A DNA stretch of 64,000 nucleotides from NCBI GenBank assembly GCA_028583605.1, contig CM053331.1, positions 34,144,318 through 34,208,317 on the forward strand, read 5' to 3'. Positions 47,701-58,800 of this stretch are shown here, piece by piece (within the stretch, counting starts at the first letter, position 1; each line of letters begins with the position of its first letter). This DNA is from Dastarcus helophoroides (lineage: Eukaryota; Arthropoda; Insecta; Coleoptera; Bothrideridae). The notes under the pieces were generated by a model. The model worked only from the letters and a program-made list of their open reading frames with translations, did no database searches and was not told the origin of the DNA. The position numbers were made by a program, and so were the translations under genes.

Positions 47701-47820
47701 CAAGTTCTGTATTTCAATTTTTGAAGATAACCAAGGACCAGTTCGTTCACCAAAAAAAGGAAAGTTGATTGAAAAAAGAGATAAAAATGTCAGTAATTAG
47801 GGACACTCACTTAACTTGCT
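44740..47820. repeat. Right arm of the large inverted repeat
   Basis: Units with AAATGGTTATAGAGAAAAAT, CAAATTAAAGCTTTAAGTTT and ACTAATCAGAAGAAAACTGTG are repeated near 44900, 45230, 45470, 45770, 46110 and 46420, giving a period of about 330 bp. This is the reverse complement of the array at 34190-35940. The arm is interrupted by the element at 46888-47757, after which the match to the left arm's outer edge (AAAGTTGATTGAAAAA; CAGTAATTAGG) resumes. Confidence 0.75.
46888..47757. mobile_element. 870-bp hammerhead family 1 element carrying satellite sequence
   Basis: Flanked by the 13-bp direct repeat AGGAAAGTTGATT (46875-46887 and 47758-47770). The left end has the family sequence in complement (AACTTGTCCCCTGAAACC) and the right end has it in sense orientation, finishing AAGGACCAGTTCGTTCACC. 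The inside (about 47010-47740) is closely similar to 22890-23620, including ATATGAACTAGTATAGAGAT and the A-rich repeats. The ribozyme-like motif at 47618-47658 has a mutated core (GGAAC for GAAAC). Confidence 0.8.
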
Positions 47821-49430
47821 CCAAATTCGCAAGTAATGGATAGACAGATGGACTAAGGATATTGATTGCAACTTTGCAACCTCAAGAGATCCCAAAAAGA
47901 AACGTCAAAAAATTTTGAAAACTCGAAAATTGTTTCCTTATGCTCAAAATGATTGAATTTGTTGTTTTTGCCAAAACTCAATTTCAGGATAAATATTTCA
48001 CTTGTTACTAATTTCTTTATGTTAAAAATAATTTTTTCAACAATAATTCACATCTTCTAGACTAATAGATAAAATCTGGGGTGTTGCCGAGCTGCGAGAA
48101 GAACGATGAACGTGCATCGACCTTAAAACTGAGAAAATAACGTGTTTCTTCTTATTTTAGAGCATATTTCTAAAAGAAAAGTAAATATAATAATTAGTTA
48201 ATGTTTACAATAGTGTAGTCTATGGCTTTGTCAATATCAATAAGAATAATGTGACAGAGAAAAATATTTATTGTTGTCACTTTTTCTTTTTAAGCAAAAC
48301 CATATTATTGCGACATTTTGGTTATAGTTTTTTATTAAATGCCATCATTGTTTGCTTAAAGAATGTTTAAAATATTTGCAGAATCTTAATTAACAAGACG
48401 ACTCCAGCCAAAAACTACAAGGGACGAATTTGGACTCTAAATTTTGATTTCCTAAGAACTGTTCTTTTCTCGAAATTGTGAGAAAAGTTTTTCAACCAGT
48501 TTTAAGCTTGGTTATTTAATTTCCGCTTTTTTATATACATTATAAGGATTTCTTAACAATTCGTTGAAAATGACGTCTTTGAAATAAGAATTTCGCTTTT
48601 CTCTGAAAATTGAAATTTTTTAAAAATAATTGAAAATTTAATTTTTTCCATTTTTTTTTTATTTTTTAAAGGTTTGTACGTTATCTGGAAAAACGGAATT
48701 TCTATTAAATTTCTTAGAGAGAAAACTGAAGTAATTTTACAAAAAAAGAGTTGACATTTCACATTTAAAGTCGATTTTTTGAAAATGTGTAAAACGTATT
48801 TGAAAAAAAAAGATATTTTGAGTATAACGTCAAAATTTTGGGATCAAATGCACAAGTTTGATTTTAAAATTTTCCGAAAAAAATATTTTAAATCGCAGTT
48901 TACAAAAAAAAAGAAAAATGTTGATAAAAAGTGGAGCTTTGGCAAATTTTCGAAAAAGTCGAAACCTCGAGTTTAGGTGAAGAATTTAAAAAGAAATTGA
49001 TAGTAGTTTTAAGCAAGTTATTGAAACTACGAGACTACAGCTGACATTTTGAAAAAAACCTGAACATTTTTAAAAGTCGTTTCGAAAGAAATTCCCAACT
49101 TATAGAAAATTTTAGAATTTAAATTCAGTTTCGAAATGGAAATCACAATTTCCAAGAAATCAAAATACTGAAATTAAAAACTAATAAATAAATAAGGGTA
49201 ATATTGAGGAATCAAACATGAAATTTTGACAAAAAAGTCGAAATTTCAAAGTTAAAATCTGAAAAAAAAGGGACAATTTGTAAAAAAAGCAGATATTTTA
49301 CAGAAAAGGTATGGAAAAAAATAAATATTGAAAGAAGCCTAAAATTTTAATAAAACAATTTGAATAATTAGATAACTTACGACTAACACCACTTTAAGAA
49401 TAAATTAAAGTCGAAAAATCAAGAAAAATA
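47771..49430. other. AT-rich spacer with no recognised gene
   Basis: Contains a mixed-composition patch (47800-48420) and then A-rich repeats. On the minus strand near 48200-48240 the peptide LIDIDKAIDYT recalls reverse-transcriptase motif A, but too little surrounds it to support a call. Confidence 0.3.
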
Positions 49431-50560
49431 TAAACCTTTTAGAAGAAATTTTTGTTTTTAAATTCGAAATTTAAGTCCTAAGATATTACTTCAACTCTTT
49501 TCTTAAACATCCAAGTTTTCACTTGTTTTTTACATAACATTGTGACTAGAATTATTTTCCTAGATTTTCTAAATTTGAATCTCGAAATATTAGGTTTTTA
49601 GAAGCTTCGAAAATAGTTTGTTATAAATTTTGACTTAACTTTCAAATTTTCTCAAAGTGTGAATTTGGCGCTTCAATGTTGACTTTTTTTGCCTCGAAAC
49701 GTCTACTTTAAACTCGATCGTTTTTGCTCTTAAATCCAAAACTTAATTTTTGAGTTTTTCTTTGAGCTTTTTTCTTAAACATTCAAGTTTTTACTCTTTT
49801 TACATAACTTTGTGACTCAAAAGTAGAATTAGTTTCCTAGTTTTTTTAATTTGAATTTTAAACTCGAAATATCGAGTTTTTTTGAAGCTTCGAAAATAGT
49901 TTGTTATAAATTTCGACTTAACCTCAAATTTCTAAAATTGTGAATTTGGCGGTTCAATGTTGACTTTTATGCCTTAAAACGTCCACTTTAAACTCGACCG
50001 TTTTTGCTACTAAAACCGATTATTTAATTTTTCAGTTTTTATTTGAGATTTTTTCTTAAACATCCAAGTTCTTAATCTTTTTATATAACTTTGTGACTCA
50101 AAAGTAGAATTATCTACCTAGTTTTTTTTTTAAATTTGAGCTTGAACCTCGAAATATCGAGTTTTTTAAAGCTTCGAAAATAGTTTGATATAAATTTCGA
50201 CTTAACTTCGAAACTTTTTAAAATTGTGAATTTGGCGGTTCAATGTTGACCTTTTTGCCTTAAAACGTCCACTTTAAACTCGATCGTTTTTGCTCTTAAC
50301 TGCAAAATTTAATTTTTGAGTTTTTATTTGAGCTTTTTTCTTAAACATCCAAGTTTTTACTCTTTTTACCTAACTTTGTGACCCAAAAGTGGAAGTTGAT
50401 TTTTTTGCCTTAAAATGTTTAGACTCGAAAGCTTAAAAATTTTTAAATTTCTAGGAAAAATTGACATTTTCATTTTGAGACGAAACTTTACCAAAAAAAG
50501 GTAAAAGATACAGTGGGAATTTTGAAAAAATAAGGTGAGGTTAAAATTGAATAACATTTA
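49430..50560. repeat. Tandem repeat, about 280-bp unit
   Basis: CATCCAAGTTTTTAC-like phrases occur near 49508, 49783, 50062 and 50348 (spacings 275-286). Each is followed by AACTTTGTGACTCAAAAGT, a GAAGCTTCGAAAATAGTTTG phrase and GGCGGTTCAATGTTGAC. About three and a half copies are present. Confidence 0.85.
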
Positions 50561-51584
50561 AAATAAAAAAAAATTCCGAATTTTTAATTTCAACTATAAC
50601 ATTTTTATAAATCTTTAATTTTCCTTGAAATTTCTATTTCTGCTCAAAATTATTAAATTACACTTTATTTCTGTTCGTTAAAAGTTCTATTTTAAACAAA
50701 CTCTAAATCATGTATTTGGTAACTTTTTGATACCATTGTTTTATCAAAATTTTCAATTTGGAGAACTTATACAGAACTTTAGGTATTACGTTTGCAATTT
50801 AATATGCTTTAATGATTTCGAAAGAAGGAAGTAAATTATGAGAAAACGTTTTATAAAAGCGTTAATGAATTAAACATTTTGTAAACCTGAAAATTTCCAG
50901 GAAATATGTATAAATCCAAAACTTTAAAAGAGCTTTGCAATGACGTAAAAATACGAATAAACTCAACTTTGATATGTACCCTTAAGTAATTTTATAAAAA
51001 CTAGTGCCTGTAAAGGTTTGATAACAGCAAAATATGTATTAAAAAAATACAACTAAAAGGAGCTTTGTAAAATTTAAAAATTACTGTTTAAAAGACCTCG
51101 AAGGAAGTAAACAAATCGTGTGAAAGCTGAAGTTTTTGAAAGCTTCAGCGCTTTCAATAATCCAAACTATTACTTAAACTACTTGAAAAAGGGCCAAGAA
51201 AAGAAGAAGAGAGCCTGAAAAAAGCTAAACAAATATCGTATTTTGTTAAAAATTGAAGTAAACTTAATAAAATACGTTAAAAAAAATGTCAGTTTAAAAG
51301 ACTTTTTGATAAAATATCCAAATCAGAGTTAGAAAAAGCTTGTAAATTAAGTTGACAACTTCAGTTAACAATAAATTATGTTGACTATTTTAAATAGTTT
51401 ATTTCATAAATAAATAAAATTTACAAATCATGAGATCAAGGGTGCTTTCCTAAAAAATACAAATAATACATTGAAAAACTAGGGCTACCTGTAGAATATC
51501 CACTGGAATCATTTTGGATTTCGACTAGAACTTGTGAATTATTTTTAATATCCGTGCACATAAATACTACCGAACGCACTGAAA
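50560..51584. other. AT-rich 3' flank of the bHLH gene
   Basis: Non-tandem AT-rich DNA. A minus-strand AATAAA at about 51403-51398 is a plausible polyadenylation signal for the bHLH gene, some 185 bp past its stop. Nothing else recognised. Confidence 0.4.
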
Positions 51585-52139
51585 TTATCCTTCCATGCTA
51601 CTCTGGAGTAAATCTCTAAGAGCAGATATGTAAGTCTGAGCCATTTGCAACGTTTCGAACTTGCTCAGTTTCTGCTCAGCATCCAGACTCGGAATCACTT
51701 GCCTCAGTCTTTCGAAGGCTTCATTCAGTCCATTCATTCTTCTTCTTTCTCGGGCGTTCGCCGCCAATCTTCTACGCCTCATCACCGACGGGGAAGGCAC
51801 CCGATCCCTAACGTTCTTCTTCCTTCCTCGACCATTTTTCTTTTCAAGACCATTGGTATCCGCCAACCCGTTTTTCCTAACCGGGAAATATCCAACATTT
51901 CCGTTACTTAGCAAAAAATCATAGTTGACCAAGTCAGGGGTTTGGTGTCTCGCTTCGTTTTTAATATAGAGTTGTTCCTTAGGGATCAAATTGTTTGGGA
52001 TATATTTTTGATAATCGTACGAATTAAAATTGATGGAATTTCCGATGGAAGTTTTCTCGGGGGATGCTGATAAAAAACTGCTACTACTGTCTGATATCGA
52101 GTCCTGGTAAGGATCGTAATAGTTTTTCATAAAGTCCAT
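51585..52139 (-). CDS. Atonal-family basic helix-loop-helix transcription factor
   Basis: Single exon, 184 codons. Residues 1-110 are low-complexity (Ser/Tyr/Asn-rich, then a Lys/Arg-rich run). Residues 121-179 form the bHLH: basic region [15 protein letters not shown], helix 1 [14 protein letters not shown], helix 2 [20 protein letters not shown]. The [10 protein letters not shown] and [10 protein letters not shown] signatures belong to the atonal group (ato, cato, amos, vertebrate ATOH1), proneural factors that bind E-boxes as dimers with a Daughterless-type partner. The short length and C-terminal position of the domain resemble amos and cato as much as atonal, so I give no symbol. The first ATG is used because the frame is closed just upstream. 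Intronless structure is usual for this group. Confidence 0.92.
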   Translation of the reverse strand: MDFMKNYYDPYQDSISDSSSSFLSASPEKTSIGNSINFNSYDYQKYIPNNLIPKEQLYIKNEARHQTPDLVNYDFLLSNGNVGYFPVRKNGLADTNGLEKKNGRGRKKNVRDRVPSPSVMRRRRLAANARERRRMNGLNEAFERLRQVIPSLDAEQKLSKFETLQMAQTYISALRDLLQSSMEG

Positions 52140-52440
52140 GTTTTGGAATCATCGCAGAAAACGTCGCTCTTCCATCAGCTTGGGTCACTACGTTTCGCAC
52201 CAAATGAGGCCCATGGTTATGGAATAAATCATCACACTTCACATGCACTCGACGAGGGTAGTGCGATGACCCATGCGGAAGCAGAAATTATCGAAAGAAA
52301 GGTCGAGATGGGACTGACCTGCGTTAGTTGGTACCCTGTGCGTGTTGCACTGTTCTTCCAAATTAGATGAGACGCCCAGCGCCAGGGTTGTACTGGGGTA
52401 TTTAAATGGGGCAGCTAATTTGACCAATTGAACCTAGGCT
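52140..52440 (-). promoter_or_regulatory. Promoter and 5' leader of the bHLH gene
   Basis: GC-richer than its surroundings and free of satellite sequence. A minus-strand TTTAAATA at 52406-52399 could serve as a TATA element about 260 bp upstream of the ATG. E-box-type sites CACATG (about 52236) and CAATTG (about 52424) fall in or next to the segment and could allow auto- or cross-regulation by proneural factors; this is an inference. Confidence 0.5.
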
Positions 52441-52699
52441 GGTGCCTTTTTGATATTTCCAACCCTTACTTCGTGGAATTATTTAAATATTTATCGAAAC
52501 CTTGTGAAATTTTTAAATTTTGTTGCGTTAATAAAGTTTAATAGTTATCGTGCCTTTTTGTTACTTTGTTACTATTACCAGTTGATACCCGCGCCTTCTT
52601 CCACATCTAAGAACAAAAAGGAATCTTGGGTCATCTATTTTTGATCTCAGTTTTCCAATAAAATAGCGAAATAAGGAAAACACGTGTGGTAACAATTTA

Positions 52700-54440
52700 T
52701 TTTAGAAATTTCTAATTTTTTAGGGAAATTTTACCTTTTTCTCTCTTTGCAATTCGAAATCATTTAAAAATTTCGTAGAAAATTTTATAAAAAAAGTTGA
52801 ATATTTAAGGTAAAAACGTCTAAAATAGGAATTGTAAGATTTTTTCTTCGACATTTTGAAATTTAATTGAAATATTGACTTTTTTCTCAACATCCTTCTC
52901 TTTTGGCAACATTTATCTTTTCATTTTGAAATTTAAAGTTGTTATTAAAATTTGACTTCTTTTTTACCAAAATTTAATTTTCTTTAATTTTTGAATTTTT
53001 ATCTCAATATTTTTTGTTTGTTTTCTTCAAAAGTTCCATTTTTCAAAATCCGCCTTTTTTTAGAAAATTTCCACTTTTTTAAAATCCGAATTTCGGCAAA
53101 TTTCGAAGTGTTTATCGAAATTTACCTTTTCCTCAAAATTTGGACGATCTTTTGATAAAAAAATTCTATTTATCTCCCCTTTTTTGGAAATTTCCACTTT
53201 TATAAAACACGAATTTCGCAAAATTCGAAGTGTTATCAAAATTTGGACGATCTTTTGTTAAAAAAGTTCCTTTTTTAAAATCCGTCTTTTTTTGGAAATT
53301 TCCACTTTTTTAAAATCCGAATTTCGGCAAATTTCAAAGTGTTTATCGTAATTTATCTGTTCCTCCAAATTTGGACGATCTTTTGATAAAAAAGTTCCCT
53401 TTTCAAAATCCGCCTTTTTTTGAAAATTTCCACTTTTTTAAAATCCGAGGTTCGGCAAATTTCGAAGTGTTTATCGAAATTTGCCTTTTCCTCAAAATTT
53501 GGACGATCTTTTAATAAAAAAATTCCATTTTTCAAAATCCGCCTTTTTTTTGGAAATTTCCACTTTTTTAAAATACGAATTTCAACAAATTGCGAAGTGT
53601 TATCAAAATTTGGACGATCTTTTGATAAAAAAGTTCCTTTTTCGAAATCCCTCTTTATTTGGAAAATTTCACTTTTTTGAATTCAAATTTCAGCAAATTT
53701 CGAAATGGTTATCGAAATTTACCTTTTTCTCTAACTTTAGACTATCTTTTGATAAAAAAGTTTCATTTTTCAAAATCCGTTTTTTTTTGGAAATTTCCAC
53801 TTTTTTAAAATCCGAATTTCAGCAAATATCGAAGTGTTATTGAAAGACTTTTTCTCAAAATTTGGACAATCTTTTGATAAAAAAGTTCCATTTTTCAAAA
53901 TTCGCCATTTTTGGAAATTTCCACTTTCTTAAAATCCGAATTTCAGCAATTTTGGAAGTGTTTATCATCGAAATTTGTCTTTTCCTCCAAATTTGGACGA
54001 TCGTTTGATAAAAAAGTTCCATTTTTCGAAGTCCGCCTTTTTTTTGGAAATTTCCACTTTTTTAAAACACGATCTTCAGCAAATTCGAAGTGTTGTCGAA
54101 ATTTGTCTTTCTCTCAAAATTTGGACGATCTTTTGATAAAAAAATTCCATTTTTCAAAATCTCCTTTTTTTTGGAAATTTACACTTTTTTAAAATCCGGA
54201 CTTCAGCAAATTTCGAAGTGTTATCGAAATTTGTCGTTTCCTCAAAATTCGGACGATCTTTTGATAAAAAGGTACCATTTTTCACAATCCGCCTTTTTTT
54301 GGAAATTTCCACTTTTTTAAAACACGAATTTCAGCAAATTTCGAAGTGGTTATCGAAATTTGTCTTTTCCTCAAAATTTGGACGATCTTTTGATAAAAAA
54401 GTAGAAACTTTGAAAACAATTCTTTAGGAAATTCTGAATT
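52700..54440. repeat. T-rich tandem repeat, about 115-135-bp unit
   Basis: GGACGATCTTTTGATAAAAAA recurs near 53142, 53364, 53499, 53610, 53995, 54122, 54250 and 54380. The most regular spacing is 127-135 bp. Each unit also holds TTGGAAATTTCCACTTTTTT and CAGCAAATTTCGAAGTG. Peptide frames from it are repeat artefacts. Confidence 0.88.
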
Positions 54441-54511
54441 TTAAAGGGTTCGCGATTTTTTTAACTCCAATTTTCTGAAAATTTCAACTTGTTTCTTAAA
54501 ATGTTTGGTGG

Positions 54512-54765
54512 AATGGACTGGTCCTTGGTTATCTTCAAAAATTGAAGTACAGAACTTGTCCCCTCAAACCACGAAAGATTTAAAAGCACAACAAACGTTG
54601 CTCTAACGCGTTTCGACAGCCTGTCTTCTTCAGAGAGATATTGCGGAACGGACTGGTCCAGTATCTTTCTGAAGATGACAGCTTGGCCATCGAAATGCGT
54701 TAGAGCAACGTTTGTTGTGTTTTTTAATCTTTTTTGGTTTCAGGGGACAAGATCTGTATTTCAAT
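54512..54765. mobile_element. Head-to-head pair of hammerhead family 1 copies
   Basis: The left copy is in complement (GGACTGGTCCTTGGTTATC inward) and the right copy in sense. The junction repeats GGAACGGACTGGTCC. Each half has a ribozyme-like motif: minus 54601-54637 with CTGAAGA, GAAAC, GCG and a CTCT/AGAG helix I, and plus 54665-54705 with a substituted core (GAAAT). The minus copy has lost part of the helix II loop. Confidence 0.75.
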
Positions 54766-55420
54766 TTCTCAAAATGTTAACATTTATCTCAATATTGGAT
54801 ATTTTCTGACGTCACGATGCGGCCCTTGCCCCTCTATGACTTAAGCAGTCAAGAAAAAATAAATATTTAAGCGGAAAATTTAGATTTTTTCTCAAAATTG
54901 TCATATTTTTTTTCAAAATTTAACAAAATTGAAGACTGAGATATATAGATTTCGACTTTTTCCTTGAAATTTCAATCTTTTTTTCGTAATAACTTTTTCT
55001 GGAATTTCTTATAATTCATTTTTGTTTTTGGAAATTTTAATTGTGTTCTTCGAAATTCATTCATTTCTCAACATTCAAGATTTTTCAAAATTCTTTTTTC
55101 TTTTTCATAAACGTTTATCTTAAAGTTACTATGCAAAATTTTAGTTTTTTCCCAGGATTCGTTTTTTCTCGAAATTTTGATTTTTTCTTTTCAAAGTTAG
55201 TCTTTTTTTTATTTTGCTTTCATTCAGAAAACTTGACTTTTTTCTCAAAATTTTTTATCTCAATTTCACGGTTTTCTTCGAAATTCCATTATTTTTCTTA
55301 ACATTATATCCTTTTTAAAATGGTCTACCTTCTAGAACCAGAACTTTCAGATATTTTGACTATTTGCTTAAAGGATATACTTCTTCCGGGATTGGACCGT
55401 GTCAAAGAACTACTAAAAGT

Positions 55421-55463
55421 GTTCGACGTTTCGCCCACCATCGTAGGGGACTTCATCAGGAAC
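55421..55463 (-). ncRNA. Hammerhead-ribozyme-like motif, canonical core (family 2)
   Basis: On the minus strand: GTTC (helix I), CTGATGA, one extra A, a 19-nt helix II hairpin starting GTCCCC and ending GGTGGGC, GAAAC, GTC (cleavage triplet), GAAC closing helix I. Both conserved boxes are intact and helix I pairs perfectly over 4 bp. Helix III is only the palindromic ACGT, as in motifs that act as dimers in Penelope-like elements and retrozymes. Activity is untested. Confidence 0.65.
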
Positions 55464-55802
55464 AAAGAAAAGAAAAATTTAATGAAAAAAGGAATATGAG
55501 GGAATATGCAAAAATGAAAGAATGAGAAAGCCAATTTCAAAACATCAGAGCACGGTAACTCAGTATGTCCACCATACCAGAGGCGAAACTCTTCTGAATT
55601 GAAAATTGGTACAAAGGATAAGAAAGTTTAGACAGAAGAGCACGGTAACTCAGTGAACTGAATTTTCAATTCAGAAGAGTTTCGCCTCTGGTATGGTGGA
55701 CATACTGAGTTACCGTGCTCTGATGTTTTGAAATTGACCTTTTTATTTTTTCTTTTTTGCATATTCCCTCGTATTCCTCTTTTCATCTATTTTTCTTTCT
55801 TT

Positions 55803-55845
55803 GTTCCTGAAGAAGCCCCCTACGATGGTGGACGAAACGTCGAAC
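55803..55845 (+). ncRNA. Hammerhead-ribozyme-like motif in the opposite arm (family 2)
   Basis: Same layout as its partner at 55421-55463 but with CTGAAGA in place of CTGATGA and a slightly changed helix II (AGCCCCC with GGTGGAC). The variable core position tolerates the U to A change. GAAAC, GTC and the GTTC/GAAC helix I are intact. Confidence 0.6.
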
Positions 55846-58800
55846 ACTTTTAGTAGTTCTTTGACACGGTCCAATCCCGGAAGAAGTATATCCTGTACTG
55901 ACTCTGGCCGTGGAAGCCTTCGTTATCATATTTACTTAAAATTTGCTTTTTCTTTCGAAATTTTTATATTTATTTCAAAATTCCGTATTTAATATTTCTG
56001 GATATGACGACTTTTTCTCCAAAATTGGTCTTTTTTTTTAATTCAAATCTTCTATTCAAAATATCTATTTTTTAAATTAGTTTTTGGAAATTTAGATTTT
56101 TTTTCCTTGAAATTCGCTTTTTTCTCGAAATTTCAACATTTTTCTCAACACAATCTTTTCGAAATTTCTACTTTTATGATCCTACAAATATTAACTTAAT
56201 TTTAAAGTTCTTTTTCATTGACAGCTATTCCCAAAATTTGACCATTTTTGTTTTCAAAATTTCTGTGAAATTTTTTTATTGTTTTCTTGAAGTTTCGTTT
56301 TTTTTTGCTCGAAGTGCGTCTTTTTTGGTATTTTCGATTCGTTTTATTCGTTCTCAAATTTCCATTTTGTTCAAAAATGCGACTATTTCTTAACATTGAC
56401 TTTCTTTGGAAAATTTCTACCGTTGATCGTGTTATCTTGTCTTCGAAATTCCGTTATTTAGGTTAATTTTTCTAAAAATTTCCATGTTTTAGAAATTCAA
56501 TGTTTAGAAATTTAAACTGAATTAAATTTTTACCCGAGATTCGGTTTCTCTTGAAATTTTGATTTTTTCCTTTTAAAGTTCGTTTTTTTTTCAATTTTGC
56601 TTTGTCACAAAACTTGACTTTCTTCTGAAAATTAGACTTTTTCTTAAAATTTTCTTTTTTTCAAGGTGTTGCGTTATTTTTCTTAACATTTGATCCTTTT
56701 TGAAATGTTCAACCTTCTAAAATCAGAACTTTCAGAAATTTTGACTACTTGCCTAAAATTTGCCTTTTTTTGTCGAACTTTTCATATTTATTTAATAATT
56801 CCGTATTTAATATTTCTGGAAATGACGACTTTTTCTTCAAATTGGGTCTTTTTTAAAAAAATTTAAATCTTTTATTCGAAATTCTTATTTTTTTTAAATT
56901 TGTTTTTGGAAATTTAGATTTTTTTTTTGAAATTCGTCTTTTTTTGGAATGTCAACATTTTCTTCAAAACAGTCTTTTAGAAATTTCTGTTTTTATGATC
57001 GCACAACTCTCAACTTTTTTTCAAAGTTTGTCTTTTTGTCGAAATTTCGATTTTTTTTTTGTTCAAAATTCGTATTTTTCATAGACAACTATTTTCAAAA
57101 TTTGACTATTTTATTTTCAACATTTATATGAAAAATTTCTGTAGTTTTCTTAAAGTTTCGTCTTTTTCGGTTGAAATACGCCTTTTTCGTGATTTTCGAT
57201 TCGTTTCATTCGTTCTCAAATTTCCATTTTGTTAAAAAATACGACATTTTCTTAAAAATGACCTTCTTTGGAAAATTTCAACTGTCGACCACCCAAATTT
57301 CGACTGTTTTTCTCTAAATGTCACCTTGTTTTCGAAATTTCGTTATTTTAGGTTTATTTTTCTAAAAATGTCGATGTTCTAGGATTTCAATGTCTAGAAA
57401 TTTAAATTAAATTAACATTTTACCCGGGTTTCGGTTTTTTGCGAAATTTTGATTTTTTTCTTTTCAAAGTTCATTTTTTTTTAAATTTAGCTTTCATTCA
57501 CAAAATTTGGCTTTCTTTTTGAAATTTGACTTTTGTTAAAATTTCCTTTCTCAATTTTAAGGTTTTTTCATATTTATTTCAAACTTCCGTATTTAATATT
57601 TCTGGAAATAACGACTTTTTCTTCAAAATTGGTCTTCTTTTAAAAATTTAAATCTTTTATTCCAAATTTCTATTTTTTTAAATTGGTTTTTAGAAATTTA
57701 GATTTTTTGCTTGAAATTCGTCTTTTTTTCAAAATTTCAACATTTTTCTCAAAAGTCTTTTCGAAATTTTTACATTTATGATCCAACAAATCTCAACTTT
57801 TTTAGAAGTTCGTCTTTTTGTCAAAATTTCAATTTTTTTTCTTCAAAATTCGTCTTTTTTATAGACAAGTATTCCCAAAATTTGCCTTTTTTATTTTCGA
57901 AATTTCTGTGCAAAAATGTATTGTTTTCTTGAAGTTTCGTCTTTTTGCTCGAAATACGCCTTTTTCGGGATTTTCGATCGGTTTCATTCATTCTCAAATT
58001 TCCATTTTGTTTAAAAATTCGGCCTTTTTTAAAAATTGACTTTCTTTGGAAAATTTTGATCGTCGATCGTCCAAATCGATCCAAATTTCGACCGTTTTTC
58101 TCAAAATGTCACCTTGTTTTCAAAATTCCGTTATTTTAGGTTTTTCTTTCTAAAAATTTCAATGTTTTAGAATCTCAATGTCCAGAAATTTAAATTATAT
58201 TACATTTTTTTCAGGGACTCGGTTTTTCTAGAAATTTTGATTTTTTTCTTTTCAAAGTTCGTCTTTTTTTTTAATTTTGCTCTTATGCACAAAACTTGAC
58301 TTTATACTTAAAATTTGACTTTTTTTCAAGATTTTTTTTCTGAATTTCAAGGTTTTCTTCGAAATTCCGTTATTTTTCTTAACATTCGATACTTTTTAAA
58401 ATTTCCTACCTTCAAGAATGAGAACTTTCAGATGTTTTGACTGTTTGTTTAAAATTTGCCTTTTTTTTGAAATTTTCATATTTATTTCAAAATTTCGTAT
58501 TTAATATTTCTGAAAATGGCGACTTTTTCTTCCAACTTGGTCTTCTGTTAAAAATTCAAATCTTTCATTCGAAATTTCTATTTTTTTAAATTTGGTTTAG
58601 GAAATTTAGATTTTTTGCTTAAAATTCGTCTTGCAACATTTTTCTCAAAACAGTCTTTTCGAAATTTCTACTTTTATGATTCTACAAATCTCAACTTTTT
58701 TTCGAAGTTCGTCTTATTGTCAAAATTTCGATTTTTTTTGTTCAAAATTCGTCTTTTTCATATACAACTATTCTCAAAATTTGACTATTTTTTTTCCAAA

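Larger units (their letters stand above)
55373..55928. mobile_element. 556-bp foldback element with two hammerhead-like motifs (family 2)
   Basis: Two arms of about 234 bp (55373-55607 and 55661-55893) are inverted copies. A 53-bp loop separates them, and a 35-bp tail follows the right arm only. The element is flanked by a 12-bp target duplication TATTTRCTTAAA (55361-55372 and 55929-55940, one mismatch). Related repeat units at about 58440 and 59500 show the uninterrupted site (TTTGCTTAAAATTTG-like). The arrangement suits a head-to-head Penelope-like or retrozyme insertion. Confidence 0.85.

Noticed and set aside
48180..48260. Reverse-transcriptase motif A-like peptide LIDIDKAIDYT on the minus strand
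   Set aside because: Only about a dozen residues fit, with stops around them and no other reverse-transcriptase motif in reach.
53420..54427. Series of overlapping 60-120-codon frames rich in KFGRSFDKK
   Set aside because: They follow the roughly 130-bp tandem repeat and change frame with it, so they are translations of satellite DNA.
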